From CAVQGF01 sp045807945 (GTDB lineage Bacteria > Acidobacteriota > Terriglobia > Terriglobales > Acidobacteriaceae): a stretch of DNA of 29,077 nt. The position numbers and the translations under genes are program-made. The stretch lies in the NCBI GenBank assembly GCA_045807945.1, contig JBJMGI010000101.1:1-29077 (forward strand), in the 5' to 3' direction. The notes below the pieces were generated by a model, which saw only the letters and a program-made list of their open reading frames with translations, had not been told where the DNA came from and did not search any database. Shown here in pieces: positions 22,814 through 29,077 of this stretch; the first letter of the stretch is position 1; each line of letters opens with the position of its first letter.

Positions 22814-23746
22814 ATGCAGCCGGCCCTCGAATTCGCTCGCGTAGGGAAGAGCTACAAAAAATTCTTCGGTGGAACGGAAGCGGTGGCACTGCGGGATTTT
22901 TCTCTTAGCGTGCAGCCGGGGGAGATCTTTGGATTTCTCGGGCCCAACGGCGCGGGCAAGACGACGGCGTTACACATCGCTATGGGCTTCGTGCGTGCTT
23001 CGAGCGGTGGAGGGACGCTGCTGGGCCGGCCATTTGGTCATGCTCCGACGCGCAGGCGCGTCGGCTTCCTGGCTGAGAACGTCGCCCTCTACAACTTGCC
23101 GGCAGAAAAGTGTGTTCGCTTTTACGGCGCGCTCAACGGGGTGCGCGATCCGCAGCTGCGAGAGCGAACGCGCTCGCTGCTGGGGGAGCTAGATCTGGCG
23201 GGTGTCCGCTCGCGGAAAATCGGAAAGTTCTCGCGCGGAATGCTGCAGCGGGTTGGGCTTGCACAGGCGCTGGTGAATGATCCCGAGCTCCTTGTGCTGG
23301 ATGAGCCGACCTCCGCGCTCGATCCTATCGCGCGAGTCGAAATCCGCGAGCTGCTGCTGCGCGCGAAGGCGGCGGGGAAGACCGTCTTCCTCAGCTCCCA
23401 TTTGCTTTCTGAGATTGAAAGCATCTGTGACCGTGTGGCCTTCTTGAGCAAAGGACAAGTCGCGAGATCGGGAACCCTTTCTGAGTTTCTCGATGCGGGA
23501 AGCAAGGTGGAAATCTTGGCACGGGGGCTCCAGGCGGGTGTTCTCGCTGGCGCGCACGTGGAAGTGCTTCCTTCGTCTGACGGGATCGTACGATTTCGGG
23601 CCGAGAAGGTTCGCAGTCGCGAGATCGTGGAATCCATTTGGCAGCAGGGCGGGGAAGTTATCAGCATGAATCCCGCGCGCGCGACGCTTGAGCAGATCTT
23701 CCTGGAACTTGCGCAAGGCGACGAAGCTAAGAAGGAGCGAACATGA
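22814..23746 (+). CDS. ABC transporter ATP-binding protein (ABC-2 type)
   Basis: This 310-residue protein binds and hydrolyses ATP for an exporter. Walker A is GPNGAGKTT, the signature motif is FSRGM (a usual variant of LSGGQ in the CcmA/NatA class), Walker B is LLVLDEPTSALD and the switch His is in LSSHLLSEIE. A C-terminal region of about 80 residues follows the nucleotide domain (DUF4162-like position, from about 235). The stop overlaps the ATG of the permease gene (ATGA). The substrate is unknown; drug, lipid or polysaccharide export are typical of the class. Confidence 0.93.
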   Translation: MQPALEFARVGKSYKKFFGGTEAVALRDFSLSVQPGEIFGFLGPNGAGKTTALHIAMGFVRASSGGGTLLGRPFGHAPTRRRVGFLAENVALYNLPAEKCVRFYGALNGVRDPQLRERTRSLLGELDLAGVRSRKIGKFSRGMLQRVGLAQALVNDPELLVLDEPTSALDPIARVEIRELLLRAKAAGKTVFLSSHLLSEIESICDRVAFLSKGQVARSGTLSEFLDAGSKVEILARGLQAGVLAGAHVEVLPSSDGIVRFRAEKVRSREIVESIWQQGGEVISMNPARATLEQIFLELAQGDEAKKERT

Positions 23747-24453
23747 AGCAGGTGCTTCTTCTAGGGTGGAATTACTTGCGCGAGCAGAAGATCTTTTTGA
23801 TCGTGCTCTCGATCTATCTGGTTGCGGGCACCGGATGGCTCGCGCTTTCCTCGGAAACCCCGCAGCTCGATGACCTGAGCTTCCTGGTGAGACAGCAGGC
23901 TGCGTACGCGATCGTCTTTGGGCTGTTCATGATTTCGGGAGCTGTCTTCAACGACCGGCGCAGCCGGCGCATCCTGATGGTGTTGTCGAAGGGAATCGAT
24001 CGTAGCCAGTACCTTGGTGGTATTTATTTGGGCAGTACGATCGCGCTGAGCGCATATTTATTTTTGTCGTGGGTTGCTTCTGCCGTACTGCTGAACCGCG
24101 TTGGCGTTGGTTCGAGTTCGCTGAATGCGGTGATGGTTGCGGCTGGAGTTGCGACGGTGCTCAGCGCTGCAATCGCGCTATTCTATTCGACGATGATGCA
24201 CCCGATGCTTGCCGTGGCAGCTTCCGCAGCCACGATGTCGGTTCCGCACGCAATCGCAATGCTGTTTATGCCCGCATTCGATGCGGTGCTGCCGGTGTAT
24301 GCGATCTCGGGTGCGGTACTCGGATGGAATCCAAACCAGCCGCTCGCGCTTCCTGAGTACATGTTGTTGATCGCGATCGCCGAGACGGCTGTGTTCTTCC
24401 TGCTAGCCGCAGTAACTTTTCGCGGACGGGATCTGGCGTTGTCGGTGGACTAA
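23743..24453 (+). CDS. ABC-2-type transporter permease subunit
   Basis: This 236-residue protein has about six membrane helices and ends LLAAVTFRGRDLALSVD. The start MKQVLLLGWNYLREQKIF and the soluble loop NDRRSRRILMVLSKGIDRSQYLGG between helices 2 and 3 are typical of ABC-2 permeases. It is translationally coupled to the ATPase gene upstream, and together they form a complete exporter as a dimer of each. Its stop codon shares two bases with that of the convergent aconitase-like gene, so there is no room for a separate terminator. Confidence 0.87.
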   Translation: MKQVLLLGWNYLREQKIFLIVLSIYLVAGTGWLALSSETPQLDDLSFLVRQQAAYAIVFGLFMISGAVFNDRRSRRILMVLSKGIDRSQYLGGIYLGSTIALSAYLFLSWVASAVLLNRVGVGSSSLNAVMVAAGVATVLSAAIALFYSTMMHPMLAVAASAATMSVPHAIAMLFMPAFDAVLPVYAISGAVLGWNPNQPLALPEYMLLIAIAETAVFFLLAAVTFRGRDLALSVD

Positions 24454-26483
24454 GCCGAAACTAATTCCTTTGATTCCGCCGGCTGGTATTCCACGATGTG
24501 GCCTGCGACCGCTGACGCTGCCACGGTCAGAGGCGATGCCAGATACATCTGCCCTGGTCCGCTGCGGCCGGGGAAATTACGGTTCTGCGCGCTGATGACG
24601 ATCTGGTCAGGACGGCTGGAGACACCCGGTCCAGCGTTAATGCAGGCACCGCAACTGGGCTCGATGATGAGGGCGCCGGCCTTCTTGAAGATGTCAACGT
24701 ATCCCTTACGCATAGAGTACTCGCGCGTCTCTTGCGAGCCGAACTGGATGTAGAACTTGCAGGACTCGGCGACGCGCTTGCCTTCTTTTAGGGCGTCGGC
24801 GAGGACGCGGGCATACATGTCCATGTCTTCATTCTTGCCGGCGGTGCAGGTGCCACCGTACGCGATCTCGACGGGCACAGGGGTGTTGAGGTCGCGAATG
24901 TATTTGCCATTGCCGGGATCGCCGGGCGTGGCCACCATCGGGTAAATGTCCTCTGCGTTCAGCTCGATAACGTGCGCGTACTCGGCATCAGGGTCGCTAA
25001 AGATGCCATCCATCATTTTCCGGACATCTGCAGGATTCAGGCGGCGACGCTCTTCTAGGAATTCGACGACTCTCTCATCGGGAGCGACGATGCCAGTGAA
25101 GCCGCCGATCTCGGCGGCCATGTTGGTCATGGTGGCGCGCTCGTCCACGCCAAGAACTTCGATAGCCTCCCCGGAGTACTCCATGACTTTGGCAAGCGCT
25201 TTACCGCTCTTGATGTAGTCGAGCGAGAGCAGCTTCAGGATGAGGTCCTTGGCGGTGACGTTGGGGCGAGCTTTGCCTTGGATAACTACCTTAACTGATT
25301 CTGGAACTTTCACCCGTACATCCTTGGTAATCCAAGAGTTAAATACGTCTGTGGTGCCGATGCCGAAGGCGATGCATCCCACTGCGCCGACGTGCGGAGT
25401 GTGGGAGTCAGAGCCAACGTTCAGCTGTCCAGGAAGTGCGTAGCTCTCCGCGATGACCGAGTGGCAGATTCCTTCGGAGCCTTTGCGGTCCTTCAGTTCG
25501 CCGTGCAGCTTGATTCCTTGGGCTTTGCCGAACGACTCCTGTTTCAGCTTCAGTTGCGTCGCGAGATCGAGGAGGCCGATCTTCTTCTTCTCCTCGGAGA
25601 TAACTTCGTCGAGGAACGTCAGGTGGTCACGGAAGAAGAGGATGCTGGAAGCGTCGTTGACCGGAGTCTCCTTGCCCATGTACTGCTCGTAAAAAATCGC
25701 GGCCATCGGGGTGACGTATTCGTGGCTGAAGCGCAGGTCGGTGCGGGCGAATCCGGTGTCGCCGGGCTTCACGTAAGCCACGCCAGTGGAAACATCTGAG
25801 TTCAGCATGTGGCGGGCGAAAATCTTCTCAGCGACAGTCATCGGACGCTTGGCCGTCTTGATGGGCGGCAGCGAGACTTTCTTTTGCAAGCGCGCGACGT
25901 TGAACGGGAATAGCCCGCCGTACTCGATGACCTCGCGCGTGATCTCGTCTTCACCTTGCGTGAATTCGCTTAGCGGAATTTCTTGGCCGCTGCGAATTTT
26001 TTCGATCAAATCGAAATTCGTTGAAGTGAGCACGCCGAGGTTCTGGCAATTCTGTTTGTAGATACGCTCGATATTTTCCGCGATCACGAGCTTGATGCCA
26101 GCAGACATCTCGGCATATGGCGATTGCTCGCGGCTGGAACCTTTGCCGCGGCGCTTGCCGCTGACGGCTGCGACGAATCCACCCTTCTTCACCGAGCCGC
26201 GCGAGATCGGCGTCTCGTTGCCACACTTCAGGCCGAGGTAGGGGATCTCGCCGAGGGTCTGGTCGAAATAGAAGCAGTAGTGCGCGGGCGTGATCTCATC
26301 GGTGGAGATATCGTCGCGCAGCTTGGGATTGTTGGCGGGGTTCTTGGTGTCCCAAGGCAGGTCTTCGCCGGCGAGCTGGCGCTTGATGAGTTCCGGGTCT
26401 TCGGTTAGGAAAAGAATGCGGCCTTGCAGCTTTACCTGGCTGGGAAGCTTCTCGACCTTGCGGTCTTTAATAGAGGTGGTCAC
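24450..26483 (-). CDS. Aconitase-family hydro-lyase, swivel domain first
   Basis: This 677-residue enzyme binds a 4Fe-4S cluster and should isomerise a tricarboxylate or malate-type acid in the cytoplasm. The swivel (LeuD-like) domain comes first: DDISTDEITPAHYCFYFDQ at about 57-75 and GKRRGKGSSREQSPYAEMSA, with the substrate-binding Ser-Arg pair. The large catalytic part follows, with GSDSHTPHVGAVGCIAFGIG and cluster ligands Cys546 (GGTCTAGKNEDMD), Cys611 and Cys614 (CGAC). Typical aconitase A places the swivel last; aconitase B has it before the catalytic domains but after a HEAT-like domain, which is missing here. Aconitate, homoaconitate and isopropylmalate are possible substrates. The GTG start at 26483 has no ribosome site, and a promoter lies just before it. 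Confidence 0.85.
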   Translation of the reverse strand: MTTSIKDRKVEKLPSQVKLQGRILFLTEDPELIKRQLAGEDLPWDTKNPANNPKLRDDISTDEITPAHYCFYFDQTLGEIPYLGLKCGNETPISRGSVKKGGFVAAVSGKRRGKGSSREQSPYAEMSAGIKLVIAENIERIYKQNCQNLGVLTSTNFDLIEKIRSGQEIPLSEFTQGEDEITREVIEYGGLFPFNVARLQKKVSLPPIKTAKRPMTVAEKIFARHMLNSDVSTGVAYVKPGDTGFARTDLRFSHEYVTPMAAIFYEQYMGKETPVNDASSILFFRDHLTFLDEVISEEKKKIGLLDLATQLKLKQESFGKAQGIKLHGELKDRKGSEGICHSVIAESYALPGQLNVGSDSHTPHVGAVGCIAFGIGTTDVFNSWITKDVRVKVPESVKVVIQGKARPNVTAKDLILKLLSLDYIKSGKALAKVMEYSGEAIEVLGVDERATMTNMAAEIGGFTGIVAPDERVVEFLEERRRLNPADVRKMMDGIFSDPDAEYAHVIELNAEDIYPMVATPGDPGNGKYIRDLNTPVPVEIAYGGTCTAGKNEDMDMYARVLADALKEGKRVAESCKFYIQFGSQETREYSMRKGYVDIFKKAGALIIEPSCGACINAGPGVSSRPDQIVISAQNRNFPGRSGPGQMYLASPLTVAASAVAGHIVEYQPAESKELVSA

Positions 26484-26490
26484 AAGGGAA

Positions 26491-26520
26491 ATTCTAAATG
26501 ATTCTGAGGCCGGTGGTCAG
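26491..26520 (-). promoter_or_regulatory. Promoter for the aconitase-like gene
   Basis: On the minus strand, CTGACC (26515-26520) and TAGAAT (26491-26496) are 18 bases apart. Transcription would begin near 26484, next to the GTG start, which suggests a leaderless message. Confidence 0.42.
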
Positions 26521-26535
26521 TGGCTCGTACGGTCT

Positions 26536-27354
26536 CTATTTAGGAATCTTCGTTGGTGGCAGGCCTTCGACTCGTCCGGCTTCGATGGCGGCGAATTCTT
26601 TGAGAAGCTCGTCGTGAATAAGACGATTCGAAGCCAGGACCTCGCGGCTGGACAGTTGGAAGGGGCCACCGTGCATGTCGGTGACGATGCCGCCTGCTTC
26701 CTCGACCAGCAGGACGCCGGCAGCGGTGTCCCACGGGTTGAGCGTGAACTCCCAAAACCCGTCCACGCGACCAGACGCAACACTGCAGAGATCTAGCGCG
26801 GCGGAGCCAGCGCGGCGCACTCCATGTGAACGCAAAGTGATTTGGTGGTAGTAGTGGATATTCGGATTCTTGTGGCGCTTGTGGCTGGGGAACCCGGTCG
26901 CAACCAAGCTCTCGACCAGCTTCTTTGTTTTAGAGACATGAATCGGCCTTCCATTCAGCGACGCACCGGAGCCGCGCTCGGCAGCGAAGAGCTCATTGCG
27001 AGTGGGATCGAAGATGACGCCGGCGATAAGTTGACCTTTGTGCGTCAGTCCTAGTGAGACGCAAAAGACAGGGAATCCGTGGGCGAAGTTCGTGGTGCCA
27101 TCGAGCGGATCAACGTACCACTTGTAGTCGCTGCCATGTTCGCGGCGGGCACCTTCTTCTCCCATAAGGTCGTGGCCGGGCCAGAGCGCGACGATGCGCT
27201 CGGTGATCAATCGCTCGGCGGCACGGTCGGCCTCGGTGACCAGATCGGCGTCTCCTTTGTATTCGATAGAGATTTCGCCGAAGTAGGACATGAGGAGGGC
27301 GCCGGCTTCGCGGGCGATGGACTCCATGGACGGGATTAAGGAGCTAGCGGGCAT
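26536..27354 (-). CDS. suhB: Inositol monophosphatase-family protein
   Basis: This 272-residue Mg2+-dependent phosphatase has the family motifs: LMGEEGARRE (metal Glu), VDPLDGTTNFAHGFP (two Asp and catalytic Thr), and NPWDTAAGVLLVEEAGG (third Asp). The family includes SuhB, which acts on inositol-1-phosphate and related substrates and in E. coli aids rRNA transcription; the name suhB is by family only. ATG 27354 is chosen because the in-frame extension upstream to 27447 reads through a non-coding repeat. No ribosome site is visible at either in-frame ATG (27354, 27327). The aconitase-like gene follows after 52 bases. Confidence 0.9.
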   Translation of the reverse strand: MPASSLIPSMESIAREAGALLMSYFGEISIEYKGDADLVTEADRAAERLITERIVALWPGHDLMGEEGARREHGSDYKWYVDPLDGTTNFAHGFPVFCVSLGLTHKGQLIAGVIFDPTRNELFAAERGSGASLNGRPIHVSKTKKLVESLVATGFPSHKRHKNPNIHYYHQITLRSHGVRRAGSAALDLCSVASGRVDGFWEFTLNPWDTAAGVLLVEEAGGIVTDMHGGPFQLSSREVLASNRLIHDELLKEFAAIEAGRVEGLPPTKIPK

Positions 27355-27400
27355 GAGCGCCAATTTTACAGGTGAACCCAAGGTCCTTCGTTCGGGTTTC

Positions 27401-27445
27401 CCCGCTCTGGCAAAAACGAGCGGGTCCCACCCTCCTCGGGATGAC
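27401..27445. repeat. Intergenic hairpin plus CTCGGGATGAC motif (copy 2)
   Basis: CCCGCTC (27401-27407) pairs with GAGCGGG (27418-27424) around a ten-base, A-rich loop. Eleven bases later the motif CTCGGGATGAC (27435-27445) repeats that at 17969-17979. It lies between the VWFA gene and the inositol monophosphatase gene on the same strand and has no coding content that I can support. Confidence 0.5.
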
Positions 27446-27462
27446 ACCTAGGTATATGGGGA

Positions 27463-28389
27463 TTACTTCGTGTAGTAGCCGGTGCGGTGGCGTACTTTGT
27501 AGTCGAGGTTGGGGTTGGTGAGCGTAACTTCAATGCGACGGAATTCGGAGTCGGAGAGCTTCTTCTTGGGGTAGTAGCCGATCAGGTATTGCGTGCGCAG
27601 CTCTTCGGAGACCTGGTGGAAGGCGGCGTCGAGCTGGGCGATGCCGGAGGCATAGTAGTGTTTGCCACCAGTGTCGTCGGAGAGCTGGATCAACGCGTTT
27701 TCTCCGCCGACGTTGCGTCCGGCGTCGGCCTCGATCGGTACGATGATGATGCTGTAGACGATCGCCTCGGATTCCTCGGCGGCGCGGACGGCTTCGTTGA
27801 AATCGATCTTGCTCATGGTGTCGCCGCCGTCGGTGATCACGACCATCACCTTGCGGTTGTTGCGGTCGGCCAGGGAATGCGAGCCGAGGTAAATCGCGTC
27901 GTAAAGAGCGGTGGCGGCGCCGATGCGGACGCGGTCAATCCCTTTATCAATGCGCTGCAGGTTTGAGGTGAAGGGAACCAGCTCGTCCACGTTCTCGGAG
28001 AATTGATAGAGCGCGAGCGAATCCACGGGGCGGAGCAGCGCATGGACAAAGCGGCGAGCGGATTCGAGCTCAAGACGGATGTCTTTCCGAGTGCTCAGGC
28101 TCGTGTCAATCGCGAGGACGATGTTTAGTGGGAGTTCGGATTCGCGGTCGAAGACTTTGATCTCTTGCGGGACTCCATCCTCAGCGATCGCAAAATCCTG
28201 CTGCGTGAGTCCCGCCACTGGAGCGCCGCGCTTGTTCACCACAGTCGTGAAGACATTCACCAGCTTGACGTTGGACTTGAATGTGACCGATGGCTCCTGG
28301 TTTGAGGAGGACTGCGGAGGTTCCGCGTTCTGACCGAAGGCGGCGGCGGCCAGCAAGGCGCACGTAAGCAGGTGATAAACGAGCTTCAT
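27463..28389 (-). CDS. VWFA-related acidobacterial-type secreted protein
   Basis: This protein of about 308 residues has a signal peptide (MKLVYHLLTCALLAAAAFGQ). After a short Ser/Gln/Asn-rich linker it has the pattern VKLVNVFTTVVNKRGAPVAGL and FAIAEDGVPQEIKVFDRE, the conserved lead-in of the VWFA-related Acidobacterial family (TIGR03436). The VWA domain has MIDAS residues DTSLS, a Thr in ATALYDA and the Asp in ITDGGD. Such domains bind metal-dependent ligands in adhesion or assembly; the function in Acidobacteria is unknown. The C-terminus QYLIGYYPKKKLSDSEFRRIEV is also family-typical. ATG 28389 is preferred; an in-frame GTG at 28404 would overlap the moaDE stop (GTGA) and is a fair alternative. 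Confidence 0.88.
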   Translation of the reverse strand: MKLVYHLLTCALLAAAAFGQNAEPPQSSSNQEPSVTFKSNVKLVNVFTTVVNKRGAPVAGLTQQDFAIAEDGVPQEIKVFDRESELPLNIVLAIDTSLSTRKDIRLELESARRFVHALLRPVDSLALYQFSENVDELVPFTSNLQRIDKGIDRVRIGAATALYDAIYLGSHSLADRNNRKVMVVITDGGDTMSKIDFNEAVRAAEESEAIVYSIIIVPIEADAGRNVGGENALIQLSDDTGGKHYYASGIAQLDAAFHQVSEELRTQYLIGYYPKKKLSDSEFRRIEVTLTNPNLDYKVRHRTGYYTK

Positions 28390-28400
28390 GGACGAGGTAT

Positions 28401-29077
28401 TCACTTGGATGCAGCTTCTCGTCCAATCGTCGAAATTTTCGCGGCGCTGATTTCGGGCGGGAATGGCTCACCATCGGCCCAAACGGCGCCGTCTTCGAAG
28501 TACTCTTTTTTCCAGATGGGGACTGTCTGCTTCAGGGTGTCGATGAGCCAGCGGCACGCGTCGAAGGCGGCAGCGCGATGGGCGGATGCGACTGCGATGA
28601 AAATGCTGCTTTGGCCGATGTCGATGTGGCCGAGGCGATGGACGATACGGGCGTCGCGTGCGGGGAACTTCTTCAACGCCTCTGAGATCAGCTCTTCCAT
28701 CTGCTTGAGCGCCATCGCCTCGTAAGCTTCATATTCCAAGTAGAGCGTCTTGCGTCCGCGGCTATTGTTTCGAACGATGCCGTCGAACATCGCGATTGCG
28801 CCGTCTTCAGGTCGCTCCATGGGCGGAACGATGTGGTGCGGGTCAATCTTCGCGCGCACGATGCTCGCGCGCGGAGCGCCGCCGCTGACTGGTGGAAGTA
28901 GCGCGACCTCGTCTCCGTCCCGCAGCGGAGCGTCTTGCCGGGCGTATTCGCGATTGATGGAAAGAGCTAACGAGGAAGAAAGCTTACGAATGTCAGGAAA
29001 CTCGTTCGCATAGTGCTGCAGGAGATCGCCGAGGGTAGCGCGCTCCGCTAAAGGCAGAGTCTCGCTGGAGCGGCCGA
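28401..29077 (-). CDS. Molybdopterin synthase MoaD-MoaE fusion (N-terminus beyond window edge)
   Basis: One frame runs without a stop from the right edge to 28401. The first part is MoaD-like: it has LGDLLQHYANEFPDI, INREYARQDAPLRDGDEVALL, then PPVSGG, with the diglycine encoded at 28878-28883. The frame continues through APRASIVRAK into a full MoaE domain, with MFDGIVRNNSRGRKTLYLEY, EAYEAMALKQM and the active-site WKKEYFEDG. MoaD needs a free C-terminal Gly to be thiocarboxylated, so the chain should be cleaved after the diglycine, as reported for MoaX of Mycobacterium tuberculosis. The enzyme inserts sulfur into cPMP to make molybdopterin. About 15 N-terminal residues are missing. A GTG at 28859 would allow MoaE to be translated separately, but no MoaD stop codon is present. 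Confidence 0.9.
   Translation of the reverse strand, partial: GRSSETLPLAERATLGDLLQHYANEFPDIRKLSSSLALSINREYARQDAPLRDGDEVALLPPVSGGAPRASIVRAKIDPHHIVPPMERPEDGAIAMFDGIVRNNSRGRKTLYLEYEAYEAMALKQMEELISEALKKFPARDARIVHRLGHIDIGQSSIFIAVASAHRAAAFDACRWLIDTLKQTVPIWKKEYFEDGAVWADGEPFPPEISAAKISTIGREAASK

Noticed and set aside
1..29077. CRISPR array, tRNA, rRNA, insertion sequence or prophage
   Set aside because: No regularly spaced repeats, tRNA-like folds, transposase motifs or phage genes were seen in the window. A scan by eye could miss a degenerate tRNA.

Overview
The window looks like a chromosomal segment of an acidobacterium (Acidobacteriota, probably class Terriglobia, near Koribacter-type soil lineages). 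The reasons are a moderately GC-rich, densely packed gene set, a VWFA-related protein of the type named after Acidobacteria (27463-28389), a HemX-HemA-HemC-HemD cluster with HemQ close by, and short palindromic intergenic repeats. No rRNA, tRNA, CRISPR array, phage or insertion sequence was seen. Almost every gene is a housekeeping or cell-envelope gene with recognisable family motifs. The assignment rests on family recognition, not on a database search.

Layout. 1-2656 (minus): aldehyde dehydrogenase cut by the left edge, a strong terminator, a CsbD stress protein, a 50-residue membrane peptide and a HAD phosphatase. 2683-3477 (plus): a YmdB-type metallophosphoesterase. 3486-7842 (minus): an exopolysaccharide/envelope group made of a Wzc-like chain-length regulator/tyrosine kinase, a TPR plus carbohydrate-binding-like protein and a FecR-like protein. 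8042-10022 (plus): a GalT-like protein with an altered active site, overlapped by a class A beta-lactamase-like serine hydrolase. 10085-13894 (plus): hemX-hemA-hemC-hemD with overlapping start and stop codons. 13895-14203 is a gene-free stretch with three hairpins. Then come a lipoprotein (plus), endonuclease III (minus), HemQ and two small proteins (plus), and a DedA membrane protein (plus).

17988-20752 (minus): lysS followed by a membrane-anchored PHP hydrolase. 20869-22746 (plus): an ATP synthase operon holding only atpZ, atpI, atpB and atpE, closed by a clear terminator. 22814-24453 (plus): an ABC-2-type exporter pair. 24450-26483 (minus): a single-chain aconitase-family enzyme whose swivel domain comes first. 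26536-27354 (minus): an inositol monophosphatase-family enzyme. 27463-29077 (minus): the VWFA protein and, running off the right edge, a MoaD-MoaE fusion for molybdopterin synthase.

How the genes work together. HemA, HemC and HemD carry out glutamyl-tRNA reduction, tetrapyrrole chain assembly and uroporphyrinogen III formation. HemX probably supports HemA, and HemQ would finish heme by the coproheme route. The F0 genes supply the membrane rotor and stator part of ATP synthase, whose F1 genes must lie elsewhere. No wholly new multi-gene system is evident. The most notable items are the MoaD-MoaE fusion, the GalT-like protein with Thr in place of the nucleophilic His, the F0-only operon with a signal-peptide-bearing c subunit, the compact aconitase and the dispersed hairpin repeats.
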